Shown: one piece after another, positions 1 through 9,186 of the stretch
How the letters are laid out: the number at the start of each line of letters is the position of its first letter
Position numbering within the stretch: the first letter of the stretch is position 1
Assembly: GCF_900089775.1 (NCBI RefSeq)
Contig: NZ_FLOB01000001.1
Coordinates: forward strand, 806,001-870,000
DNA length: 64,000 nucleotides
From: Marinomonas spartinae
Lineage (GTDB): Bacteria; Pseudomonadota; Gammaproteobacteria; Pseudomonadales; Marinomonadaceae
Direction: 5' to 3'
Notes under the pieces: model-generated
What the model saw: the letters and a program-made list of their open reading frames with translations, nothing else
Told to the model about the DNA's origin: nothing
Database searches by the model: none
Translations under genes and position numbers: made by a program

Positions 1-223
1 CTGTGCCACCTGCGATGTCTAGTACTTTATTGCCAGCGCGTACACCTGATTGGCTGATGGTGTGACGTTTCCAAATGCGATGAATGCCACCAGACATCAA
101 ATCATTCATAATGTCGTATTTTGCGGCGACGGAGTGAAATACATTGGCGACGGCTTTTACTTTTTCATCTTTGGGGATTTCTTTAAAGCCAAAGTCGGTG
201 GTTTTTTGTTGATCGTCTTGCAT
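1..223 (-). CDS. ubiE: UbiE, ubiquinone/menaquinone C-methyltransferase (5' part only)
   Basis: The first 74 codons run off the left edge. The translation from the ATG at 223-221 contains HFGF-like [33 protein letters not shown] and the start of the SAM-binding motif LDIAGGT, all hallmarks of UbiE. The family methylates the ring carbon of demethylmenaquinone and 2-polyprenyl-6-methoxy-benzoquinol in quinone synthesis. It lies downstream of the GGDEF gene on the same strand with a gap of about 100 bases. Identity is clear from the N-terminus; the rest is outside the window. Confidence 0.93.
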   Translation of the reverse strand, partial: MQDDQQKTTDFGFKEIPKDEKVKAVANVFHSVAAKYDIMNDLMSGGIHRIWKRHTISQSGVRAGNKVLDIAGGT

Positions 224-322
224 AAATTACTTCATCCTAGAGGCGACATATTGCGCCAATCTATTTATCTACTGCTGCGTTGTTAACTATTGTAACTGTG
301 TGCGGCGACCTCTGGTACTGGT

Positions 323-1861
323 TTATTCTTTTGTTTGATCAACTTTTACAATATTGCGGCCAGCTTGTTTGGCAATATAGAGTTGTTTGTCTGCCCTTTC
401 AAACAGTGAATCGTGATCTTCGGTTACTCGGTGACATGCCATGCCTATCGATATGGTAATGGTGATAGGCGCTCCATTCACGTTAAAAGGTGCGCTTTCG
501 ACAGCTGCACGTATTGTTTCGGCTTTATGGATGGCTTCTTGTTCATTCGAATTGACAAATAAGGCAACAAACTCCTCCCCACCGTAGCGGAATATCATGT
601 CTTTATTGGACAGTGAGTTGAGCAGTTGTCTAGTCACTAAACGTAAGACTTTGTCTCCAGCTTGATGACCCCAAGTGTCGTTGACTTGTTTAAAGTGGTC
701 AATATCACAGACGGCTAAGAAGAGTTTTTTTCCACTTTTCTTTGACGATTGAACCAGAGGCAAGATGGAATCTTGGTAAGCGGCACGGTTGGGTAAATTG
801 GTAAGTGCATCAGTCATCGCCTGAGCCAGTTTCTCTTGCAGTTTAGTGCGCATGGAAGAGGCTTCTTTTTCCATCTGATCTACTTTGCTTTTTAATGAGA
901 TAATGGACTGATGGGTTTCTTTTTCCAGTAGCATCATTTGTTGTTTGTAATCGACCATGGTGGTTGTCATGGCTTTCATGCGTGTGTCGATGAGCTCTTT
1001 TAGTTCATTTAGATCGGTGGCGCTTTGGGTGGCAAGGTTGGTGTCACTCACCTGCTTTTCTAACTTCACGTTTAATCCATCTCGGTTTTCGATCAACGTT
1101 TTTTGGCTTTTATAGTGGCTAACAATGGAAGTGTTCATACTGGCCAACTGCTGATTGAGTTCATTTAAATAGTTGGTTAGTCCTTCCTGAGTTTTACCCG
1201 TACTGATGATAATTAGGTTGATAACTTCATCAAGTAAATCTGGCAACTGCTGTAAGTCATTGCTGTTGGCCAATACTTCTCGTAAGGCAATAATTTGTTC
1301 GTCATACTCATGACTTAAGGATAAGTTGGTCAGCAAGCTGGATAGGGTATGGCTAATTTGAGCCATGATTTCCTGACTGTTCTGGGTGTCTTGTTGCTTC
1401 TTTGTACGATGAAACAATCGTTTAATAAGGGATTGTTTACTGCTTTCTTCCGTTGTTTCTAAACTCAGTGTTGTTTTAGCAAGTGCTAGGTAACTACTAA
1501 AAAGATAAGGCCAAGATGGTGGTGATTGCCAATGTAAGCGAATAAGTGACTCAAGTGCTTTTTTCTCGCTGCTGGGGAGTCTTTTTTTATGATTTACTTC
1601 GAGTAAGTCAATTAAATCATGGAGTGTTTCTCTAACTTGTTTTGCTCGGTTTAGGTGTGTTTCTTCACTGTTTAATAAGTGTGGTTCGGCGGCGCTGAGC
1701 ATGGCTTGTATTTTGTCAGCATCCGCTCCTTTAGTAATGTTTTGACGTATTTGACGAATGACAGAATCTACTTCAGGGTCATTGCCTTCGGCTAGTAGGC
1801 TGATTCTTGATATCGCCTTGCGCAATGCACCTATTAATTTGTCCTGAGCAGATTCTGTCAT
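323..1861 (-). CDS. GGDEF-domain diguanylate cyclase (DgcH-like)
   Basis: A 512-residue protein without a signal peptide or membrane segment, so probably cytoplasmic. The C-terminal third (about 345-508) is a GGDEF domain with the active-site motif GGEEF at 427-431 preceded by RY, and the usual LTNLPNR entry motif. GGDEF enzymes make cyclic di-GMP from two GTP. The RxxD inhibitory site expected five residues before GGEEF reads SNKD, so feedback inhibition may be lost. Residues 1-340 are mostly helical with a predicted coiled coil (about 240-345) that may mediate dimerisation. A cyclase beside dsbA, cytochrome c4 and engB matches the order around P. aeruginosa DgcH (recalled, not searched). 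Confidence 0.9.
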   Translation of the reverse strand: MTESAQDKLIGALRKAISRISLLAEGNDPEVDSVIRQIRQNITKGADADKIQAMLSAAEPHLLNSEETHLNRAKQVRETLHDLIDLLEVNHKKRLPSSEKKALESLIRLHWQSPPSWPYLFSSYLALAKTTLSLETTEESSKQSLIKRLFHRTKKQQDTQNSQEIMAQISHTLSSLLTNLSLSHEYDEQIIALREVLANSNDLQQLPDLLDEVINLIIISTGKTQEGLTNYLNELNQQLASMNTSIVSHYKSQKTLIENRDGLNVKLEKQVSDTNLATQSATDLNELKELIDTRMKAMTTTMVDYKQQMMLLEKETHQSIISLKSKVDQMEKEASSMRTKLQEKLAQAMTDALTNLPNRAAYQDSILPLVQSSKKSGKKLFLAVCDIDHFKQVNDTWGHQAGDKVLRLVTRQLLNSLSNKDMIFRYGGEEFVALFVNSNEQEAIHKAETIRAAVESAPFNVNGAPITITISIGMACHRVTEDHDSLFERADKQLYIAKQAGRNIVKVDQTKE

Positions 1862-1898
1862 ATTCCCTCACTAAACGAGAAACAATCTAAGTAGACTG

Positions 1899-2525
1899 TT
1901 ATTGCATTTTATCGTGTTCTTTTTCTATCAAGTAATTGACTACTTTGTAGATGTTATCGTTACCGCCGGCCGTTTCAGCATCGACTAAATATTTGCCGTT
2001 TACTACAAGAGTAGGAGTTCCTTGAACACCATAGCCGCGAATACGTGCATCGGCCTGAGCAAGACGACTTTGAACGGCAAACGAGTTAAATTGCTTTTTA
2101 AATTCTGCTTCACTGACACCGTAGTGTGTGAAGAATTTTGCTAGAGAGTCTTCTGTATTGAGTCGTCTGTGATCGACATGGATCGCATTGTATAAGTCTG
2201 AGTGTAATTTATTTTCGATGCCTAGCAACTTGGCAACGTAAAATGCTTTGGCATGGTTAAGCCAACCACGACCAAAGACAGCGGGTAAGTACTGAAAATC
2301 CACATAGTTTGGAATGGTTTTTTTCCACTCTTGGGTGTAGGGCTCTAAACGAAAACAGTGTGGACAACCAAACCAAAAAACCTCTACGACTTGTACTTTG
2401 TGAGGGTCGTTAGTGGGAACCGGATTAGCGATGGTGGTATAGCCATGGCCGTCGCTATAATCTTGAGCCAAAGCCGTTAGAGGAAATAGCAAGCAGAAAA
2501 GAAGGGCTGAGAACAGCTTTTTCAT
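1899..2525 (-). CDS. dsbA: Thiol:disulfide interchange protein DsbA
   Basis: A 208-residue periplasmic oxidoreductase with a signal peptide (MKKLF start, cleavage about residue 20 after ALA). The thioredoxin-fold active site CPHC is at residues 54-57 and the cis-proline motif TP is at 170-171. DsbA introduces disulfides into exported proteins and is reoxidised by DsbB, which is encoded at 13685-14206 in this window. It sits between the GGDEF gene and cytochrome c4 on the same strand. Length and motif spacing are typical of proteobacterial DsbA. Confidence 0.95.
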   Translation of the reverse strand: MKKLFSALLFCLLFPLTALAQDYSDGHGYTTIANPVPTNDPHKVQVVEVFWFGCPHCFRLEPYTQEWKKTIPNYVDFQYLPAVFGRGWLNHAKAFYVAKLLGIENKLHSDLYNAIHVDHRRLNTEDSLAKFFTHYGVSEAEFKKQFNSFAVQSRLAQADARIRGYGVQGTPTLVVNGKYLVDAETAGGNDNIYKVVNYLIEKEHDKMQ

Positions 2526-2697
2526 TGATAACTCCTAGTGGTAATGTTTGATAGCGTTGTGATAATGCACAAATTGTCGATATTATTCGATATGTTTCCT
2601 ATCACTAAGTTCGATCATTCCAGCAAGTTTACAGAAAACTTACAAGCATAAAACCTAATAAAAGGCTGTTTTCTTCTCTTTTGATTCAACACAAGGT

Positions 2698-3306
2698 TTA
2701 TCTGGCTTTGAGTCCTGCTAAGTAGCTGGAAACCGCATCGATTTGTCGATTGTTGAGTTTCTGGGCGATGGACTGCATTTCATTATTAGGGTCGTTGTGT
2801 CGCAAACCTTGTTGGAAAGCGCGTAGCTGACTGGCGGTATACGTTGCAAATTGGCCGTTTAGAGCAGGGTAGCGAGCAGAATTAATGCCGCGTCCAGCCG
2901 GGCCATGGCATGCAGAACAAGCGGGAATGGCTCTGCTGGGGTCGCCAAAGCGGAAGAGTTGCTCGCCTTGTTCAACTAAGTCTGGTTTGGCTTTACCTAT
3001 CTTTATGGTTTGATGAGCAAAGTACGCCGCAATATCGGAAAGATCTTGTTGAGTTAGGGCGTTGAGCTGGCCAGTCATTTGGGGGACAACTCGTTTTCCC
3101 GACTGAATATCTTGCAGCTGTTTTAATAAATAGTTTTCTTGCTGGCCTGCCAGTTTAGGAAAGAGGTTAATGGTGCTGTTTCCGTCCTGTCCGTGGCAAG
3201 CTGCACAGGTAGTGGTGAGAGATTTGCCTGCAATGGGGTCGCCTTGGGCGAGAACCAGTGGGGAAATGACAAAAAGTAATAAGCTGGTGAATAGAGCTTT
3301 GATCAT
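2698..3306 (-). CDS. Cytochrome c4, di-haem periplasmic cytochrome
   Basis: A 202-residue protein with a signal peptide (first about 20 residues, ending LVLA) and two CXXCH haem-binding motifs, CAACH at 34-38 and CSACH at 130-134, each in a class I cytochrome c domain. This two-domain layout is that of cytochrome c4, an electron carrier feeding terminal oxidases. It is divergent from engB with a shared 269-base promoter region. A c4 gene next to dsbA and engB is also the Pseudomonas arrangement. Confidence 0.93.
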   Translation of the reverse strand: MIKALFTSLLLFVISPLVLAQGDPIAGKSLTTTCAACHGQDGNSTINLFPKLAGQQENYLLKQLQDIQSGKRVVPQMTGQLNALTQQDLSDIAAYFAHQTIKIGKAKPDLVEQGEQLFRFGDPSRAIPACSACHGPAGRGINSARYPALNGQFATYTASQLRAFQQGLRHNDPNNEMQSIAQKLNNRQIDAVSSYLAGLKAR

Positions 3307-3575
3307 GTAGCAACCTTTTTGGGTAGTAGCTCTTAAATAATTAAATAGTGTCTGTTTAGTAGTAGCCTAATAATCGTTGCTCTGATAAAGAGAGATCTGA
3401 CTGTTTTCTTCGCTTGCTAACTTCTACAGTCTTCTAACTAACCCTCAGTGCCCACTAAAAAAGTGTAATTTGTTAGAATAAGCTGACTAAACGTGGTAAA
3501 CCGAGCGATTCACAGGCATTATATACAACCGACGAATAAACGTGAACGCTAAATTCTACTGACGAATACCAACTT

Positions 3576-4220
3576 ATGACCCCTTTTGACTCTATTTTCC
3601 AATCCGCTCACTTTATTAAGAGTGCCGAGAAACTTTCACAGTGCCCATTAGATCAAGGGATTGAAGTTGCGTTTGCTGGTCGCTCTAATGCGGGGAAGTC
3701 CACCGCTTTGAATACGTTGACGAATCAAAAAAAGTTGGCACGTACATCCAAAACTCCCGGTCGAACTCAGTTGATTAACTGTTTTGGTTTGAACCTAGAA
3801 GATCGCCGTTTGATTGATTTGCCAGGTTATGGTTTTGCGAAAGTGCCAATTGAAATGAAAAAAGTTTGGCAAGCGCACATGCAAGATTATTTGATGAATC
3901 GTCGTTCTTTGGCGGGGGTCATCTTAGTGATGGATATCCGACATCCCCTAAAAGAATTTGATGAAATGATGTTGAATTGGGCGAAGGCAAATAATATGCG
4001 AGTGCATGTGCTGCTCACTAAATCAGACAAGCTTAAACGAGGCCCAGCAAAATCAGCTAAGTTGCAAGTGGAAAGAACCCTAAAAGAGCGTGGTGTTGAT
4101 GGTAGTGCGCAAACCTTTTCGGCATTAAGCGGGGATGGTGTTGATGATCTGCGGATAAAACTAGCAGACTGGTTGGTGTTTGATAATCTGGACGATATTC
4201 CTATCTCCCCAAATGCGTAA
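3576..4220 (+). CDS. engB: EngB/YsxC, ribosome-biogenesis GTPase
   Basis: A 214-residue TRAFAC-class GTPase. The P-loop GRSNAGKS is at 35-42, G3 DLPGYG at 81-86, G4 TKSD at 148-151 and G5 SALSG at 182-186. Family members (YihA/YsxC) are usually essential and help assemble the large ribosomal subunit. The gene is alone on the plus strand, divergent from cytochrome c4 and convergent with gshA, with a strong hairpin terminator between them. Confidence 0.95.
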   Translation: MTPFDSIFQSAHFIKSAEKLSQCPLDQGIEVAFAGRSNAGKSTALNTLTNQKKLARTSKTPGRTQLINCFGLNLEDRRLIDLPGYGFAKVPIEMKKVWQAHMQDYLMNRRSLAGVILVMDIRHPLKEFDEMMLNWAKANNMRVHVLLTKSDKLKRGPAKSAKLQVERTLKERGVDGSAQTFSALSGDGVDDLRIKLADWLVFDNLDDIPISPNA

Positions 4221-4296
4221 CCGAACACTTTAATTCGCAGATGATTTCTTGTGGGTTATTGTTTTTGAGAAGCGCTTATCTCGAAGAATGAAAACG

Positions 4297-4327
4297 AAAA
4301 AAAACGCCCCGAGAGGCGTTTTTTTTC
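4297..4327. terminator. Bidirectional rho-independent terminator between engB and gshA
   Basis: The stem aacgcc / ggcgtt (4303-4308 and 4315-4320) with a 6-base loop is flanked by an A-run on the left and a T-run on the right, so it can end transcription from both convergent genes. Confidence 0.85.
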
Positions 4328-4341
4328 GGACTTAATGACGT

Positions 4342-5931
4342 TTATTGCTGCTGCAAATATGCGGTAAGGAATGTATCAAAGTCCACTTCATCACTCTCTT
4401 CAATCTGTTTTTGTTCCATTAGAGAGTCAGAGGCTTGCTGCGCAAAGCGTTGCGATAACTCATGGCTAAGTGGCGTCTTTAACCAAGTTGATTGTTGTTG
4501 GTTCGCTAATGAAAGCATTGCAGACTGGTATCCCTTATGCTCTTCACATTGTTGAATCAGTTTTTGAGAGGGAAGTTGAGAGAGGTTGCTGAGCTTGCTG
4601 AGCTGTACTTCAATGGCAGACATATAGGCATCATTACCTGTGTTCTCAGATAAGAAAGTCGCGACATGACGAAGCTCTTCTAACAGGGTGCGGATTTTTT
4701 CTTTTAGCAATACAGGGCCTTGGCCAAAATCAAACAGATGTTCGGCATCTCTCCCATGTACCGCGATATCTTGCTGAGCAAGGCGAAGGGCATGGCATTC
4801 TTCTGCATTGAGTTGCTCGTCGTTGTTCAACATACAGTACAGCAAAAAAGTATCAAGGAAATATAGCGTCGAGGCTTGCATGCCAATGCTGGAGTTAGGG
4901 TCAATATCCATGATACGAACTTCTATGTACTCAACCCCTCGGGCCTGTAACGCCTCGCTAGGGTGCTCCCCAGGTTGTGTCACCCGTTTGGGTCGAATGT
5001 CACTGTAGTATTCATTTTCAATTTGTAGCAAGTTGCTATTAAGTTGTTTGTATGTTCCCTCTACTTTTACACCAATCTCTTCATAGCGTTGATAGGGGGT
5101 TTTTAGGGCTTTTTTGATGGTGCTGATGTAGGTGCTAACTTCGTTATAACACACATATAAGTCGGCTTGTGCTTTATTCTGGTAGCCTAGGTCACTCATA
5201 CGTAGAGACGTGGCTTTGGGGCCAATCCAAGTCTTTGGATCTAATAGAGACAGACTGTTAGGCTTACTTGGTAAGAAGCTGGTATCGATAGCGGGAGAAG
5301 CGCCAAATAACCAAGAAAGAATCCAAGAATTACGTCGGAAATTACGAATCAGTGTGAAGTATTGGTCGGACTGGAATTCCTGGTGTTGTTCTGGCGTTAA
5401 GTTAGTCTTGCCTTTGTAGTGTTCCAAGAAACGCCAAAATCCCTTATCGAAAGAGAAGTTGTAGTGCATACCTGCGATGCATTGCATGATGCGACCATAG
5501 CGATTGGATAACCCTTCACGGTAAATACGCTTGAGTTTGCCTGTGTTAGACTCGCCAAAATAGGCGATGGGAACATCTTCATTGCTCTCTAAGTAACAGG
5601 GCATGCTCGCAGGCCAAAGGAACTCGTTATGAGTGTTGAGCTCTTGATTAACAACATGGTGAATGTCTTCTAGTTCGCTGATGACGCCCTCAACGCTCGG
5701 GTGAACTTGTGTAATAAATTCCATTAACGCTTCGGAATAGTCCGTCGTAATTGAGGGGTGAGTGAGGGCTGAGCCCAATGCAACGGGATGTGGTTTATGA
5801 GAAATCCGCCCTGATGCACGGTCAACACGGAGGGCTTCTCTTTCGACTCCACGATGAAATGTCAGGGCTGAAGAGTCTGCCTGCTGACAGTGTTTCGCCA
5901 GCGCATTAAGGGCATTTTTTAGGGTGGTCAA
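4342..5931 (-). CDS. gshA: Glutamate-cysteine ligase GshA
   Basis: A 529-residue protein matching the gammaproteobacterial (E. coli-type, about 518 residues) gamma-glutamylcysteine synthetase family. Recognisable segments are the N-terminal RGVEREALRV, the central MQCIAGMHYNFSF, and YIEVRIMDIDPN. It catalyses the ATP-dependent first step of glutathione synthesis in the cytosol. It is a single gene with its own upstream region (5932-6130). No frameshift or missing segment is seen. Confidence 0.95.
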   Translation of the reverse strand: MTTLKNALNALAKHCQQADSSALTFHRGVEREALRVDRASGRISHKPHPVALGSALTHPSITTDYSEALMEFITQVHPSVEGVISELEDIHHVVNQELNTHNEFLWPASMPCYLESNEDVPIAYFGESNTGKLKRIYREGLSNRYGRIMQCIAGMHYNFSFDKGFWRFLEHYKGKTNLTPEQHQEFQSDQYFTLIRNFRRNSWILSWLFGASPAIDTSFLPSKPNSLSLLDPKTWIGPKATSLRMSDLGYQNKAQADLYVCYNEVSTYISTIKKALKTPYQRYEEIGVKVEGTYKQLNSNLLQIENEYYSDIRPKRVTQPGEHPSEALQARGVEYIEVRIMDIDPNSSIGMQASTLYFLDTFLLYCMLNNDEQLNAEECHALRLAQQDIAVHGRDAEHLFDFGQGPVLLKEKIRTLLEELRHVATFLSENTGNDAYMSAIEVQLSKLSNLSQLPSQKLIQQCEEHKGYQSAMLSLANQQQSTWLKTPLSHELSQRFAQQASDSLMEQKQIEESDEVDFDTFLTAYLQQQ

Positions 5932-6130
5932 GCAGTCTTCCTTCTAATCAATCGGCAAGCCGTATTTATTGTTGACAGAGCTAGGGATCTTACCCTGTGT
6001 CTGTTTTTAAAGATTGTACTCGGCACTGCACATTGACGGCAAGTAACGCGTTTTTTCTGCTCTAAAATTGCAGAATCACTCCTCACTCTGATGCTAGAGG
6101 TTCTGATTTTAGCGCTGTAAACTTAGTCCC

Positions 6131-6700
6131 ATGATGAAATTAAATATCGCTAAGCAAAACACCATGAGTACAGTAAGGTTGAGGCAAGTCTTTTATTGGG
6201 GTGCGCTCTTACTTCTTATTGTGCTTGCCTTGACCTGGGGGATGGATCGTATTCTGCCGCAGCAGCCTTATGTGGCCGTTGTTCAGTGCAGCAAAAATAT
6301 GAAAACCTGCACCGCTCCGCTCAATGGTCTCGATAAGACTGCTACTTTGGTATTTGATAATGGTATTCATGCCAATGAGCCCATGCAGCTATCTTTACAA
6401 CTTCCCAAAAAGCTGGCGAGTAATGTGGATTCGATTCAATTTACACTACAGGGTAAGGATCACTATATGGGGGTTAGCTCCATGGAGTTGACACAGCGTC
6501 CTGTTCAAAATAAATGGCAGGCAAACATATTGTTACCAGGGTCTGATAACAATACGATTACTTGGCAGCTAGACGTCACGATGACGCAAGAGGATGGTAG
6601 TCATCGATCGGTGTTGTTTGAGTTTGCTGTGCCGCCTAAAAATGATAAAAAGGCCGTTACCCCAAGTTCTGATATACAACAATCCTACGCTCTTGATTAG
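6131..6700 (+). CDS. Membrane-anchored protein of unknown function
   Basis: I do not recognise the family. The product (189 residues from the first ATG; an internal Met at 12 is a possible start) has a short basic N-terminus, one hydrophobic helix at about 22-39 (WGALLLLIVLALTW) and a mainly beta-strand periplasmic region with two cysteines close together (VQCSKNMKTC, about 53-59), which could form a disulfide. It looks like an inner-membrane-anchored beta-sandwich domain with an N-in/C-out topology. The loose resemblance to FixH-type single-pass proteins is too weak to assign. It stands alone between gshA and the his genes. Confidence 0.7.
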   Translation: MMKLNIAKQNTMSTVRLRQVFYWGALLLLIVLALTWGMDRILPQQPYVAVVQCSKNMKTCTAPLNGLDKTATLVFDNGIHANEPMQLSLQLPKKLASNVDSIQFTLQGKDHYMGVSSMELTQRPVQNKWQANILLPGSDNNTITWQLDVTMTQEDGSHRSVLFEFAVPPKNDKKAVTPSSDIQQSYALD

Positions 6701-6818
6701 GTGTTATAAAAATGGAGTAGTTATTAAACAGGCTACCCGATTAAAGTAGAGTATGCCCTTTTCGTTCCATGCAGCTCGCTTTGTCCTGCTTTGAAAGCGG
6801 ATCATAAGGCGTTGTCTA

Positions 6819-7595
6819 TTATGACATGCGCATTTCTATACCAGCTGCCATCATGCGTTCTTTCGCTTCTTGAATGCTGTATTCAGCGAAGTGAAAGATA
6901 CTAGCTGCTAGTACGGCATCCGCTTTGCCCTCAAGTACGCCATCGACAAGATGATCTAAATTGCCCACACCGCCAGAAGCAATCACAGGTACATGTACCG
7001 CTTCACTGATAGCACATGTTAAGCCTAGGTCGAAGCCGTTTTTTGTGCCGTCACGATCCATACTGGTTAGTAGTATTTCTCCAGCACCATACTCGACCAT
7101 TTTTTTCGCCCACTCAATCGCATCCAGTCCTGTCGGTTTGCGACCTCCGTGAGTAAAAATCTCCCATCTATCAGATTCCCCTTTGTCGCTAACTTTCTTC
7201 GCGTCAATGGCAACCACGATACATTGGGAACCAAAACGCTGTGCGGCTTCACGGACAAATTCCGGATTAAACACTGCCGCCGTATTGATACCCACTTTGT
7301 CGGCGCCCGCGTTTAACATACGGCGAATATCTTCGCAGGTACGGATGCCGCCACCGACGGTAAGTGGAATAAAAACCTGACTGGCAATGGCTTCGACCAT
7401 ATGAACCGTGGTTTCGCGGTCATCAGAGCTGGCCGTTATGTCCAAAAACGTAATTTCGTCTGCGCCTTGTTCATTATAGCGTTTAGCGACTTCGACTGGG
7501 TCGCCTGCATCACGGATATCCAAGAACTGAACACCCTTTACAACACGGCCATTGTCTACATCAAGACAAGGGATGATTCGTTTTGCTAAGCCCAT
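6819..7595 (-). CDS. hisF: HisF, imidazole glycerol phosphate synthase cyclase subunit
   Basis: A 258-residue (beta/alpha)8 barrel. The catalytic aspartates are visible as Asp12 in [15 protein letters not shown] and Asp131 in VVAIDAKK, and the phosphate-binding loops as GGGIR (81-85) and ASGGVG. With HisH it turns PRFAR and glutamine-derived ammonia into IGP and AICAR. It is the last gene of a hisB-hisH-hisF run on the minus strand, 37 bases after hisH. Confidence 0.97.
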   Translation of the reverse strand: MGLAKRIIPCLDVDNGRVVKGVQFLDIRDAGDPVEVAKRYNEQGADEITFLDITASSDDRETTVHMVEAIASQVFIPLTVGGGIRTCEDIRRMLNAGADKVGINTAAVFNPEFVREAAQRFGSQCIVVAIDAKKVSDKGESDRWEIFTHGGRKPTGLDAIEWAKKMVEYGAGEILLTSMDRDGTKNGFDLGLTCAISEAVHVPVIASGGVGNLDHLVDGVLEGKADAVLAASIFHFAEYSIQEAKERMMAAGIEMRMS

Positions 7596-7632
7596 AGTTG
7601 GCTCCTAATCTTTAAGTCACAGTACCTTTCAA

Positions 7633-8325
7633 TCAAAGTGATGGTTTGCCATCCCAGTTAAGGAAATTTTTATATAGTTGCAAACCGTCTTTATGGCTTT
7701 TTTCTGGGTGGAATTGGACGGCAAATACATTATCGCGGGCCAAGGCGACACAAAACTCTAAACCGTAATCGCAAGTACCCGCTACTTCGTCCTTGTTTTC
7801 AGGCACCACGTAGAAGCTATGCACGAAATAAAAACGGGCTTGGTCAGGAATGTCTTCCCATAAAGGATGTTTGATTGTTTGCTTAACTTGGTTCCACCCC
7901 ATATGAGGCACTTTTAGTTTGCTGCCATCGTGGTCTTTATGTTGGTTGCCAAAAAACAAAGCATTGCCCTTAAAGTGATCGAGGCACGCTACACCTTCAT
8001 TTTCTTCACTGTGGGACATGAGAGACTGAATGCCCACACAAATGGCGAGAAAAGGCTTATCTGCCATGGCTTTTCGGATACTTGGAACAAGGCCTGTTCG
8101 ATGCATTTCCCCAATGCAGTCACGAATTGCCCCAACACCTGGCAGCAAGACACGATCCGCAGAGTCAATGATTTGAGGGTCGCTGGTTACAATCACCTCG
8201 GTGTTTTCATCCGCTACATGCTCAAGGGCTTTGGCAACTGAGTGTAAATTCCCCATACCGTAATCAATGACTGCGACAACGGATTTTTTTACAACATTTT
8301 TTCTATCGTTCTTTACATTCGTCAT
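7633..8325 (-). CDS. hisH: HisH, imidazole glycerol phosphate synthase glutaminase subunit
   Basis: A class I glutamine amidotransferase of 230 residues. The nucleophile is Cys96 in AICVGIQ; His206 and Glu208 in FHPEKS complete the triad. It feeds ammonia to HisF. The conserved fold starts at about residue 17 ([10 protein letters not shown]), so the N-terminus carries some 16 extra Lys/Asn-rich residues compared with usual HisH (about 200-215). No other Met lies between, so this ATG is the likely start. It is 9 bases downstream of hisB. Confidence 0.95.
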   Translation of the reverse strand: MTNVKNDRKNVVKKSVVAVIDYGMGNLHSVAKALEHVADENTEVIVTSDPQIIDSADRVLLPGVGAIRDCIGEMHRTGLVPSIRKAMADKPFLAICVGIQSLMSHSEENEGVACLDHFKGNALFFGNQHKDHDGSKLKVPHMGWNQVKQTIKHPLWEDIPDQARFYFVHSFYVVPENKDEVAGTCDYGLEFCVALARDNVFAVQFHPEKSHKDGLQLYKNFLNWDGKPSL

Positions 8326-8334
8326 AAAAGCTTC

Positions 8335-8928
8335 CTACAAACAGCCCTTTGTCGACGGCATTTGGCCAGCCATTCGTTCGTCCACTTCTAATGCCATACG
8401 TAAAGCGCGCCCAAATGCCTTGAAAATGGTTTCCGCTTGGTGGTGGGTGTTTTTGCCACGAAGATTGTCTAGGTGTAACGTGACTTTTGCATGATTAACA
8501 AAACCGTGGAAAAACTCGGAAAAAAGGTCCACATCAAAGCCGCCAACGGAAGCACGGGTAAAGGGAACATGCATTTCTAAGCCAGGACGACCCGAAAAAT
8601 CGATGACCACACGAGATAATGCTTCATCCAAAGGTACGTAAGCATGACCATAACGTTTGATGCCTTTCTTGTCTCCAATGGCCTTATCAAAGGCTTGCCC
8701 CATGGTAATACCAAGGTCTTCCACTGTATGGTGAGCGTCAATGTGTAAATCACCAACGGCATGAATATCTAGGTCAATTAGACCGTGACGAGCCACTTGA
8801 TCCAGCATATGGTCAAGAAATGGGACGCCTGTTTCACAGTTGAATTTTCCGGTACCGTCTAGGTTAATAGACACTTTGATTTGCGTTTCAAGCGTATTAC
8901 GCTCGACACTGGCGATCCGATCGGACAT
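8335..8928 (-). CDS. hisB: HisB, imidazoleglycerol-phosphate dehydratase
   Basis: A 197-residue monofunctional IGP dehydratase. Metal-binding motifs are clear: DHMLDQ plus HGL (N half), [10 protein letters not shown] (C half of the first repeat), [14 protein letters not shown] and [15 protein letters not shown]. It catalyses the sixth step of histidine synthesis. It is the first gene of the hisB-hisH-hisF run; hisA, usually between hisH and hisF in Pseudomonas, is absent. Confidence 0.97.
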   Translation of the reverse strand: MSDRIASVERNTLETQIKVSINLDGTGKFNCETGVPFLDHMLDQVARHGLIDLDIHAVGDLHIDAHHTVEDLGITMGQAFDKAIGDKKGIKRYGHAYVPLDEALSRVVIDFSGRPGLEMHVPFTRASVGGFDVDLFSEFFHGFVNHAKVTLHLDNLRGKNTHHQAETIFKAFGRALRMALEVDERMAGQMPSTKGCL

Positions 8929-9186
8929 TGAAGCTTCTCCATAGTGAGTTGCTATGATTTGACATCATGTTATAAAAATTAGGCTTGTATTATAGAGTCT
9001 GGCGTCGTTGGCTTCTATCCCTTCCTTTGTCCTTTTTGATGACTTGTTGCTATTAAGTCGATAAAGGCGTTATTGAGGGAGATAAAGTATCTTATCGGAT
9101 GTTATGATGACGATCATTGGATCAGCTTAATTTGTATGAGTGATGACTTAATAAGTTGCAGTCGAAGAGGATTTAAGGGGTGTAAC

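Noticed and set aside
50..286. Plus-strand open frame of 78 codons
   Set aside because: It is the antisense shadow of the ubiE 5' end, which has clear family motifs.
3887..4228. Minus-strand frame opposite engB
   Set aside because: Antisense shadow of engB; no start signal or motif.
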